From contig NC_089498.1 in the NCBI RefSeq assembly GCF_036850765.1, positions 52,565,795 to 52,629,794 on the forward strand: a stretch of DNA of 64,000 nucleotides, in the 5' to 3' direction. The stretch is from Saccopteryx bilineata (taxonomy: Eukaryota > Chordata > Mammalia > Chiroptera > Emballonuridae). Of the stretch, positions 11,264-21,776 are shown in pieces. A program made the position numbers and the translations under genes. The notes beneath the pieces are model-generated. The model did no database searches and was not told where the DNA came from. It saw only the letters and a program-made list of their open reading frames with translations. Each line of letters starts with the position of its first letter. Within the stretch, counting starts at the first letter, position 1.

Positions 11264-11413
11264 GGCCTGACCTGTGGTGGCACAGTGGATAAAGCATCGA
11301 CCTGCAATGCTGAGGTCACCGGTTAGAAGCCTTGGACTTGCCTGCTCCTCGCCCCCTTCTCTCTCTCTCTCTCTTTTTTGTAAAATAAATAAATAAAATC
11401 TTAAAAAAATAAT
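11264..11413 (+). repeat. tRNA-derived SINE, short VES-like type, with perfect target duplication
   Basis: The head is ggcctgacctgtggtggc, followed by an internal promoter-like ggttagaagcc, a CT-rich segment and an AATAAA-containing tail. The flanks aaaaaccaattaaccaaaca (11244-11263 and 11414-11433) are identical over 20 bases, showing L1-driven insertion. Confidence 0.95.
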
Positions 11414-11569
11414 AAAAACCAATTAACCAAACAAAAATTTTTAATCTTCATATCCTTACTGTCTATCTACTGATCCATTTCTTTGTTCCTAGTTAAGAAA
11501 ATTTCTTGAAATACATGTAAACATAATATACCTGTTTCCTGACCACCAGGTCTCCCCAGTCTCTAGTCA

Positions 11570-12870
11570 GTGGTTGATTTTTATTTCTTATTTTATTTAA
11601 CTTCTCTGTAGCTTTTGACACAGTTGACTACTTTCTCCTCCTTAAAAGTTTTCTTCACTTGCCTGCTAGAACCCTGTATTTTCCTCGTGTTCCTTCTTCC
11701 CCATCAGCTGTTCCATCTCTGCTCCTTTGCTGTTTGTTCCTGATTCTTCTGATCTTGCAGTGTTGGCATGGTCTGGTGCTAGGTGTTTGGAATCCTCTCG
11801 TCTATACTTTTATTCTTGGTGAGCTTGGGTAGTCTCATCGCTTTCAATACCATCTACATGCTGGCAAGTCCTAGATTCATATTTCTAGCCCAGATGTCTT
11901 TGAACTTCAGACACCCAGCAGCCTACTTGACAAATCCAATTGAATAAATCATATATATTATATAAAAACTTAGAATGCCAAAACTGAATTCCCCCTCTTT
12001 CTCCAAATCTGCTTTTCTTAAAGTTTTCCCTATTTCAAAAAACCCAAAACACCATCCTTCCTGTTTTTGAGGCTTCATACTTTGACATTATCGTTTTCTT
12101 TCACTCACACCTCACATTCATTTAACAGCAAACACATTGCCTCTGCCTGCAGAATGTACCCCTAAACCGACCACTTTGCATTGCCACCTCATTCCAAGTT
12201 ACATTATTTTCTTACCTAGATTATTGCAATGACTTCTGACTTGGCTCCGCATTTCTTCCACTGCTCTCCTATTGTCTAGTTTTAACCTAGAAACTATAAA
12301 AGCAAACTCTTTAAACCCTACAATAGCTTCCCTTTTATCCAGAATAAAAGTAGAATCCATACAATAATCCAAGGGCTCTAAGTAATTTGCACCTCTTTCT
12401 CTCCTTCTCCACCTTCACTTTGCCATTAGCTTCTTTTCTAACTGTAAAGCATCCTAAGCATGCTCCTGCCCCAGGGCAACTGCAGTTTCTGATCTTTCTA
12501 CCTGGAATAATCTAACTACAGATAGATCCCATGTGTTTCACTAATTTATTGCTTTTAGACCACTATGACAGCCCCTTCTTAGTGAGACCTTCCCTGATCA
12601 CCCAGGTTAAAACTGCAGTCCCCAAATACCTGTCCTGGTGCTTCTTTGTCCTCTTCTCTTGCCTAATTTTTCTCTATAGCACTTACAATAATTTAATATA
12701 CCATGTTTTACTTGTTTCTTTGTCTTTCTTCTCTGCCAGTATATAAGTCACATGATGGCAAGATTTATTTTTTTAATGGGAGGGTCTATTTCATCCACTG
12801 TTATATCCTTAGAATCTGTAATAGTGGCTGATGTATGTTTGCATTCATCAGTAATTGACTAAATGTAGTT
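11570..12870 (+). repeat. LINE-2 fragment, 3' part
   Basis: The region near 11602-11630 encodes an L2 reverse transcriptase motif resembling AFDTVD. Downstream come the typical L2 blocks tgccccagggcaactgcag, ctacctggaataatct, ccttccctgatcaccc and catgatggcaag, followed by a decayed 3' end. The element is old and non-coding. Confidence 0.75.
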
Positions 12871-13024
12871 CCTGATATCATAGAACTGCCTGATTCTTTT
12901 GAAAACATAGAAATTTTTCTATTCCATTTTGCTTGTAATGCTCCAGTTGCTTCAAATTGTGTACAGCAATCTCAAGGTATCTTCATTAGTTCCAATTGTT
13001 TACTATCCTCTATTAAATGCCTTT

Positions 13025-13051
13025 TAGTATATGTGCTGCCGAAGCGAGCAC
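13025..13051 (-). ncRNA. U6 snRNA 5'-end fragment (retro-inserted pseudogene)
   Basis: The minus strand reads gtgctcgcttcggcagcaca and then tatacta, identical to nucleotides 1-27 of mammalian U6. The match reaches nucleotide 30 if the following aaa, shared with the target site, is included. Identical 17-bp copies of ctattaaatgcctttta flank it at 13010-13026 and 13051-13067. It lacks the rest of U6 and cannot act as an snRNA. Confidence 0.9.
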
Positions 13052-13312
13052 TATTAAATGCCTTTTAATATAACTGACTAGCATAATTTTTTATTCTCAG
13101 GATAGTTAGGTAGAGTGATAAATGCTAAAAAGATTACAGGATTTCCCTGGAATCAGTTTGACTGTTGCAGCTGGATTATTCTATTAACCTGGGGATAATT
13201 GCTGTCACACTTAGCTACTTGGCTTTTGTTATAAAACGTGCTTGGCAAAGGTGAATGTTACTAACATTGAAGATGTACTTTGTATTTTTTAGATCAATTA
13301 AAATATTATTTC

Positions 13313-13695
13313 AGCCCTGGTTGGTTGGCTCAGTGGTAGAGCATTGGCCTGGCATGTGGATGGCCCAGGTTTGATTCCTGGCCAGGACACATAGGTGAAG
13401 TGCTCATTTGCTTCTCCACCCTTCCCGCTCTTCTTTCTCTTTACTGTCTCTTTCCCTTTTTCAGCCAAGGCTCCATTGGAGCAAAGTTGGCCTGGGTGCT
13501 GAGGATGGCTCCATGGCCTCTGCCTCAAGCACTAGAATGGCTCTGGTTGCAATGGAGTAACACCCCAGAAGGGCAGAGCATTGCCCCCTGGTGGCAGGCC
13601 AGGTGGATCCTGGTCAGGTGCATCCTGGTTGGGCGCATGCAGGAGTCTGTCTGTCTCCCTCACTGTTTCTCACTTCGGAAAAAAAAATTAAAAAA
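13313..13695 (+). repeat. tRNA-derived SINE, Rhin-like long type
   Basis: It contains the head gccctggttggttggctcag, a B-box-like ggtttgattcc, the core aaggctccattggagcaaag, the segment gggcagagcattgcccc, and ends in an A-rich tail. Moderately diverged. Confidence 0.92.
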
Positions 13696-14688
13696 ATATA
13701 ACTTCTACACTGAAAAATAATGGCTGCAGGTTTTATGTCATAACCAGATGTAAAATGGGTTAAAACTACCCCAGGCATCCCTTGGGGATTTGAGTCATTT
13801 GCAGAGATGGCTTAGTCCCTGATCACAGAATGCTTTAGTAAATGGCATTTGCATTGCAAAGACTCCAGAATAAAGTAGAAATATATATATATATAAATCA
13901 ACAATACAAAAAGTTGCCTTTTTTCAAGAGTATTAGATATCTTGTACCCATCACATAAATAGGGGTCACAGTCTATGGGAGAAAAATGGTGAAAAACTTT
14001 TGGGACTAGTGTCAACATTGAAGTCATAATTATGACAGTCATAGTGGATTGAACTTAAGGTTTATCTGAAATCCTTTAAAAGTGTGCAGAAGTTGTTCAA
14101 TATCTATCCACTGTTATAGTGAAGCAGGAAAACACAAAATTCTAAATTATATGAAATCTCATATTTTATCAAAGACACTTGTTATATTTCACATATTATA
14201 GTGGAATAAGGGGATAGTTAAAGAATTTTAATATTTGGCCCTTAAAATAGCTCAACAGGATTGAAGCATTTTTTAATTAGTGAATTAAAATAAAAAGGAG
14301 GATAGTATATGAAGGCAATACAAAGACAGGAGTTATTAACAAACTCACATCATTTGTAAGATTTTTATTTCCATTTCACAAGTAATACCAATAAGGAAAT
14401 ATTGCTTATCTAACAGTGGTAACAGTAACCTATAAGATTTTTCTATTTTTCCCTTGAGGGAATGCATTTTATAAGGTGCTATTTTATTGTAGAGAATAAA
14501 ATACATTCAGTTTAGAAATGATATACAGATGGTGCACATGGAAGGCAATTTGCTCACAAAGAAGAATCCAGTACATTCAGTAAAATTGAAAAACATAAAT
14601 AATAGAAGTATCTTCTCTAGACAACAAAAGACTAGAGCACTCATATGATAGGTTGATAATATAAGACAGAAATTTGCCTTTTCTGACT

Positions 14689-14995
14689 TTTTTTGTGTGG
14701 GAGAGACAAAGAGTCAGAGAGAGGGACAGATAGGGACAGATAGACAGGAAGGGAGAGAGATGAGAAACATCAATTCTTTGTTGCGGCTCCTTAGTTGTTC
14801 ATTGATTGATTTCTCATACATGCCTTGACCGGAGGGGGGTGTGCTTCAGCAGACTGAGTGACCTTGGGCTCAAGCTAGTGAGCTTTGCTCAAACCAGATG
14901 AGCTCACGCTCAAGCTGGCGACCTTGGAGTCTCGAACCCAGGTCCACTACATCCCAGTTCGATACTCCATCCACTGCGCCACCACCTGGTCAGGC
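14689..14995 (-). repeat. tRNA-derived SINE, type with 'cttgagc' units, short subfamily
   Basis: Reverse orientation, ending in ccacctggtcaggc. Flanked by gccttttctgact at 14676-14688 and 14996-15008, a perfect 13-bp duplication. Confidence 0.93.
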
Positions 14996-15131
14996 GCCTT
15001 TTCTGACTCTTGATGAACCAGCTCTGCACATGAGCCTGGTTCTATTTTTTGTTGTTGTTTTTCTGTGGGTAATAAGTCAGAAACTGTTCCATAAGCAATA
15101 AAAATAGTGATAATTCCCATGTTATTTCCTA

Positions 15132-15299
15132 ACTTTATTTACTGCTTTTTTAGAAAGAGACAAGCATCAACCTGTAGTTGCTTCACATTAGTTTTCAGTT
15201 GATTGCTTCTCCTATGTACCTTGACCGGAAAAGCAGAGTTCAAACCAGCGACCGCAATGTTCTAGGTTGCTGCACCATCCATGTGCCACCACAGGTCAG
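15132..15299 (-). repeat. tRNA-derived SINE, diverged short type
   Basis: It has the segments tatgtaccttgaccgg, caaaccagcgaccgcaatg and gccaccacaggtcag in the order of a reversed VES-like SINE. Confidence 0.75.
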
Positions 15300-15300
15300 A

Positions 15301-17523
15301 CTTCTTAACCTTATGTTTCTACTTTGAGACCTCTTTCCCCTTCCCGAGGAAGTTAGCGATGCCATAGCTCTAATATCCATTTTAGCTGAAAAACTGAAAT
15401 GTTTACTTTTGTTAGAAAATATAAAGCAGGTGTTATCCAATATCTTGTGATGAGAAATATCTTTAATGGCAAGTTAATGGGAAGTTTCAGTGCTGGTAGG
15501 TGAAGCTGAAGTCAGAATGCTGTTGACATTCTGATGAAAAAGAAAACCTTTCTTCTGTAATGCAATTGTCTGTGCAGCTGGAGCTCCCAATTGCATCACT
15601 GCCGTGTACATTAACTGCCTCATTTTCATTGACTTGGTTTAAAAATCCAAAAAACAATCTTTGTTTCGATTCTGATTTGGATTTTCAATAGAAAGTAAAA
15701 GATGTGAAATGAGGTCACAGCTAAACCCAGAAGTTAAGCCATTGCCCTGCGTAGCTCAGTAGGACTCTGGTTTGGAAGGAGGAGGCCTGAACTAAAGGCA
15801 AAGGGGGTTTACGTTCTTAAACTCTTAGGGGTTATGTTTTGATTCAAAGGTCCTGCTTTTTTTTTCCATGTGTCCCAACTAGGTAAATGTCTTTCAAAAA
15901 ATGATCAGCGCCGCAAGCCTGACAATGAGAGGCCTTTATTGTGGGTTCTTCTATAGTGGTCCGTAATGCTTTCCAGTGTTTTTCTGTTGTGCGGTGTACA
16001 GGAGCAAGCATCTACTCCTTTTCAATAAATGAGATTATATGAGAAGGCGTGGAACAGTACCAGGCACGTGAGGACGTGCTCAGTTTTGGTGGAGCACACA
16101 GACATGAAATGATAATAATAGGATCATTTGCGCAGTGGCAATGCTTCTCTTAATCATGAATTAGCTTGTTCTTATGTGTCCATGTCTAGGGAACTGTGGA
16201 CTCTAGTCAGTATCTATCCAATAGAGACCAGGCTCTTCAGGTCAGTGTCACTGGGTAGAAATGGACCATTGGCAATACTTGCTAGAATAGACTGCAAAAA
16301 AATAAATAAATAACTCAAATAATTGGATCCCAAAGCCTTATCATATCAATTCCATCTTAAAACATGACCTTTTCGATGAATATTTTTCCACTGACACAGA
16401 ACATCCCCATTTGATGTTAATTTTATTGTGTATTAACAGCATAGCTAATAAATTCATGTGACATTATGAAATGTTGCAAAAATGCTTTGAAGGCACCTAA
16501 AAAAAGAAAATGGATCTTCTGTGACTTCTTTTGTTGTCATTTATCAGTAAAGTGATAACAAAGGAATTTTCTCTCCTTAATTTATTTAATCTAATACACC
16601 TCTGGGAATATCCCCCTAATAAACATTCCTCGTTAGGGTAAAGACATTATAAATCTTGTAAGGCCTTTATCAAAGAAGTATTTCTAATGATTTTCCAAAA
16701 GCAATGGAGTAAAAGATCTGATACTTAGCTTTTCCCTGCTGAAAGAACTCTTACAAATCTCTGGTCCAGAACTAGGCATGTGCTATTTCATCTACATGAA
16801 GGAACCAATGAGATCCTTTATACCTCTGGAACTTGGCCAGGTCTTTGTCCTGGCTCCCAGTGAACCACCTTTGAGGAATTGACCCATACTGAATAAGCTT
16901 GCAGAAAACAGGAGAGGGTTATGTTTACAAGACTGAATCACTGAGCAGCTTCTTGGAAATTCTGATTTTTGACAACAATTTAGAGAAGACATCTCAGACA
17001 TTCTGGGAATGCCTCTTGAGACTATTTCAGGCATTTCCAGGCTCTGGATTATGATGTTTGGTGGTCGTTGTCTGGCTATAACTATTGCTCCACTGTAGCT
17101 AAGAGCCTGGTGATGTATCATCTGTTTCCCATTAGCTCAGGAAATAGTGGAAGGTAAGGATCTTATGCTGTAGCAACACAAGAACTTTGTGCTTTTCTTT
17201 TGTCAGTGTGATAGTTTACAAATCCCATATTCCCTAAGAGTAACATCCAGTAGAATTGTGCAAAGTATATTAAATTTAAATTTCAAAAAAGACCCTCAAT
17301 AATATCCTTTTAATAAGGTGTCTAGAATAGACTGGAGAAATCTCCCACTTCATTCATCACATATACTATTATTTTCTGCTTAATCCAATCATTTAATAGC
17401 ACCTGATTATACAGAAGATGGTTCATAAATTAAATGGTGAAAACACATCATGATTTGCATTATACAACATGAATACAAAGATTTAGTAAGATCTACTGGA
17501 AGCATTATAAACCATCAATAGAA
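15301..17523. other. Intron stretch with no recognised feature
   Basis: I see no gene, RNA or clear repeat here. A 109-codon open frame on the minus strand at 16792-17121 has no recognisable similarity and is probably chance. Confidence 0.6.
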
Positions 17524-17934
17524 TTTTTTTTTTTTTTGATAAAGACATAGAGAGAGTCAGAGAGAGGGACAGATAGGGACAGACAGACAGGAAGGGAGAG
17601 AGATGAGAAGCATTAGTTCTTTGTTGCAGCTCCTTTGTTGTTCAGTGATTGCTTTCTCATATGTGCCTTGACCAGGAGGCTACAGCAGAGTGAGTAACCC
17701 CTTGCTCAAGTCAGCAACTCTGGGCTTAAGCCAGCAACCTTAGGCTTTAAGCCAGTGACCTTTGGTCACAAGCCAGCAACCATGGGGTCATGTTTATGAT
17801 CCCACACTCAAGCCAGCAACTCTGAGCTCAAGGTAGTGAGCCTGTGCTCAAGCCAGCAACCTTGGGTGTTGAACCTGGGTCCTCTGCCTCCCAGTATGAC
17901 ACTCTATTCACTGGGCCACTGCCTGATCAGGCTT
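17524..17934 (-). repeat. tRNA-derived SINE, 'cttgagc' type, long subfamily
   Basis: Reverse orientation with an oligo-T tail at the left and gcctgatcaggc at the right. The middle contains about ten degenerate 20-bp units (caagccagcaac) and a catgtttatgatccc module shared with the copies at 26755 and 60344. Confidence 0.9.
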
Positions 17935-18159
17935 AATGTTATCTTTATATAGTAACATTTTTGTCTCTAGTTTATATGTCCAGCAAAATTCTACTACCTC
18001 GCCAAAGGGAGGATCAAAGATAACAGCCTAGCCCAAAATCCATGGGCAGGAAAATCAGGCAATTAATAATAACAGGAAAATGTGTTAGCCCACAGTAAAA
18101 ACTCCCTGAAAGGTAACTATCATCTTATTATTATTACTGATTGATTGCTTATAGTTCTG

Positions 18160-18340
18160 TTTCACATGCATTATCATATTTACTATTTATTATAACCAGT
18201 GGAGTTGTTTTGTTTAGCATGTGCATTGACCAGTTAAAGTAAACTAAGGCCCAGAGGGATTCCTGACCTTGTTCAAACTCATGTAGCCAATGAATAATAA
18301 AGCTGGGACTTGTCCAGAGCAGACTGAGTCCAGAGATTAT
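18160..18340 (-). repeat. MIR/L2-type ancient repeat
   Basis: It contains the decayed blocks aactaaggcccagaggga, caaactcatgtagcc and aataaagctgggact, as in reversed MIR copies. Confidence 0.6.
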
Positions 18341-18497
18341 GTTTTAATCATATTATGCAATTGCCTTCTTAGATATTCATTGATTATATGCACATAGGAT
18401 AAGCATAGTTTTAACAAATTTGACTTTCTGGCTTTATAGGTTACAGAAATCAGAAGTAAGACAAGCAAGCTCCCTGACTCTATCAAGAGATTACTTA

Positions 18498-18822
18498 GGC
18501 CCTGGACGGTGGCTCAGTAGATAGAGCATCAGCCCAGCATATGGACATACCAGGTTCGATTCCTAGTCAGGGCACACAGGAGAAGCAACCATTTGCTTCT
18601 CCCCCTTTCCTCTCCCTTTTCTCACTCTTCCTCTCCCACATCCAGTGGCTCAGTTTGAGTGTGGTCTTGGGTGCCAAGGATAGTTCCATTCAAGTGCATC
18701 AACCTCAAGCACTAAAAGTAGCTAATACTCAAGCATCAGCTCCAGATGGGATTGCCGGTAGGATCCCCATCAGGGCACATGTGGGCATCTGTCTCACTAT
18801 CTCCTCTCTTCTCACCTTAAGA

Positions 18823-18868
<46 letters not shown>
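18498..18868 (+). repeat. tRNA-derived SINE, related Rhin-like subfamily, with GA-microsatellite end
   Basis: It has the head ggccctggacggtggctcag, ggttcgattcctagtc, a ccagtggctcagtttgag core and a tail that has turned into about 36 bases of (GA)n (18833-18868). Confidence 0.88.
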
Positions 18869-18869
<1 letters not shown>

Positions 18870-18899
18870 TTATATAAAAACTGAGCAACTAATAACAAG

Positions 18900-21045
18900 T
18901 ATACTGTAGAAGATTCATGGGAATGTACTTAGATAGAGATAACAGAGCATAGTAATTGATTTTTAAAAATGCTTTCCTGGGGTCAACCACTGAATGCTCT
19001 ACTATATTCATAAAATTATGCTTTAAATGCTTTGGCAGAAGATAACCCCTTCTAGAAATATTAATTCTATAACTGGCATGTTTTCAATGGAGTGAAAGAA
19101 CCATATGTGGTAATTGGAAAGAAAAGCTTCAGTAATCTGTATAGTGTGCTTTTTTTGTGGATCACCGATTCCTTGATGGTTCTGGGTAACTAGGGTGTTG
19201 CTATTAAAGAACTAGTCATAATTACCAACATGTTTCAGAGATCCTGCATCAAAAAGTACGTGCTCAACATTTTCCCCCTAAAACTTAATTGTTAAAGAGA
19301 TTTTTTGCTTGTCAGAAGATTTTTAATCCACTGTTTCATTAGATAGCAAATCTTATTTATTATGTCACCTAAGAAAGTTCTCTCTAAACAGATTGTCTAG
19401 CAATACTCTAAACTGTTGTATTTAAGAATAGGCAGACTGTAATAGAATTCTACTTTCTATATGTAAATATTTTCTAGACGAACAGTAAGACCTGAACTGT
19501 AATGTTAGCAGCCTGAAACCTGAAACTGCAATACAGTGTAATTATTTTATTTTTTTAGAATTGCAGTATAATTCTTATGGTGTTCATTTTCTAAAAAACA
19601 CCTTTGCTTCCCAGTTAGCAATTAAAACTAGAAATGAACAATTATGTTTATAAACCATTTCAAATCTTGTCTCTTACAAGAAAGAGGTTGAGTCTTTCCT
19701 CAGATTCATGCATAAGCTGGAACACGATTTAGAAATTTAAAAAAAGTTAACTTTGTTCAAGCTAAACAACTCAATGCCCCAGGTTGTTGCTTTGAATCTC
19801 CATATTTTTTCAAGAAAGGCCCGTGGGAAATCTTGTTTCTGAAATAAAACCAATATAGAAGTGATCATGTTGGCACCAGAATATCAATGTGTCTGCTTTT
19901 CAAAGACAAAACTCCATAGACTTGCTACCTATTTATTTATCTATATATCTTTCGATCAATAATCTACTTCCTATTAGCTTTCTTAAGTAGTATCTTTGTA
20001 TAAATAGTATCATGGCATAAGGTCATTTCTACTGAAATATTATTTGTAGTTTACCAACAACAGAGTAACTGCTGCTAAAAATAGATTTCCTCAATTTTAA
20101 ATCGTTTGCCTCACATGTTATATATTTTATATGTTTACTTTGAAGTTTATGTTCTATCCATTTCTCCTGTGCCTGGCCAAATGCCACAAGTACTGAAGAA
20201 ATGACACCATGTGAGTCCTTCCTCTTTCCAGTGGGAAGAGAGACCACACCTCTCAGCAGCCCCGCACTCTGTCCCCCTGTTTCCTTCTAGTTTATTTCAT
20301 TGGATACCTGCACACAGGTGCTGAGCCTTCTCTTGCACAGGGTGCAGCGTGGGTTTCTGAGGCTCCCACCTTCAGTTCAGAAATTTCTCATCCTGGAGAG
20401 CAGAAGAAAGGTTTTCTGTTCTTTATCTGAAGTTTGGTTCTCTGCAAAGTTACAAGAGAATCAGACTGAGAATCCAAACAGATACTATCCTCTGAAAACA
20501 TTAAGTGGATATCCAACAACCACATTTTTAAACTTGGTAAAGAGAGTCAACAAGTCAAAGTGGTGATGTTAATCATGAATGGAGCTTTTTCTATTGTCAA
20601 AAGGCCTTTAAAGCTTAATTAAATCCACTAAGGTCATGTGAATTCAGTAGTTGTTAACTCCTGAGAGGAAATTTAATAACTTGGATGAGAAAAAAGGAAG
20701 TGACAAAAAGAGAACTGGTAATAGGATGTAGCTACAAATTCAACTCTATCCATAGAAAATCTGTGAGGAAAGGCAACCAAATATGACTAAAACAAAACAC
20801 ACACACAAAAACACCCCACAAAACCCGCCCGTTCTTTAGCTGTTATGTGGTATAAAGAATAACCATAAGAGGTCTGAATGCCCCTCCCAGTTTTCATTTA
20901 ACTCTATTATTTTCTTATTATAAAAAATAAAATGATTTAATGCTCTCCAATAAGATATATACAAGCATGAGAACTAGGATCTTTATGAAGTGGCAAAATA
21001 AATCAAATGCATCATTTTTATTCTATGTACACAGAAAAAAATATA
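18900..21045. other. Intron stretch with no recognised feature
   Basis: AT-rich intron. I recognise no element. The short open frames show no known domain. Confidence 0.55.
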
Positions 21046-21776
21046 GAGGTCCTTGGGTTATGACAAAGTTCTGTTCCTACGACAGTGACATAACCCGAAT
21101 TTTGGTTTAAGTCGAAATACATCCTAGCCTAACTCGCCTACCTATCCTAACACAGTTGTAAAATCATAGTCTAGAACATGAAACCATAAACACGCTACGT
21201 TACTGCATATTCTGCTGTGTGCAACCAAACTAGTTTGCCTCTCTTAGTCTGTAAGTACAACGCTAGCAGCATAAGCTGAAACACTCACATCTCAATTTTT
21301 TTTTTTTTGTATTTTTCTGAAGCTGGAAACGGGGAGAGACAAACAGACTCCTGCATGCACCCAACTGGGATCCACCCGGCACGCCCACCAGGGGCGATGC
21401 TCTGCCCACCAGGGGGCGATGCTCTGCCCCTCTGGGGCGTCGCTCTGTCATGACCAGAGCCACTCTAGCGCCTGGGGCAGAGGCCAAGGAGCCATCCCCA
21501 GCGCCCGGGCCATCCTTGCTCCAATGGAGCCTTGGCTGCGGGAGGGGAAGAGAGAGACAGAGAGGAAGGAGGGGGTGGGGGTGGAGAAGCAAATGGGCGC
21601 TTCTCCTATGTGCCCTGGCCGGGAATCGAACCCAGGTCCCCCACACGCCAGGTCGACGCTCTACCGCTGAACCAACCGGCCAGGGCCACATCTCAATTTT
21701 TAAAAGTTTTTATGTAAGTGAGATTATAAACTTGAAGTGTCTTATGTTGAGACTGTCATAACCCAAGGACCCTCTG
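21046..21776. mobile_element. Tigger/mariner-like DNA transposon remnant with a nested SINE
   Basis: The ends ggtccttgggttatgaca (from about 21048) and tgtcataacccaaggacc (to about 21772) are inverted copies. They are flanked by TA, the target of Tc1/mariner and pogo elements. A Rhin-like SINE at 21301-21686 interrupts it, leaving about 330 bp of the older element. No transposase frame remains. Confidence 0.8.
21301..21686 (-). repeat. tRNA-derived SINE, Rhin-like long type, young
   Basis: Reverse orientation: oligo-T, gtatttttctgaagctgg, duplicated ccaccaggg-gcgatgctctg units, and finally ggccagggc. Flanked by cacatctcaattttt at 21286-21300 and 21687-21701, a perfect 15-bp duplication. Confidence 0.96.

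Noticed and set aside
13025..13051. Functional U6 gene
   Set aside because: Only the first 27-30 nucleotides are present, with no promoter elements or 3' T-run in place.
16792..17121. 109-codon minus-strand open frame
   Set aside because: No recognised similarity, no start context or signals of note. Probably chance.
17690..17890. Repeated ~20-bp units resembling a CRISPR-like array
   Set aside because: The units are degenerate, lack unique spacers, and are part of a SINE. The genome is mammalian.
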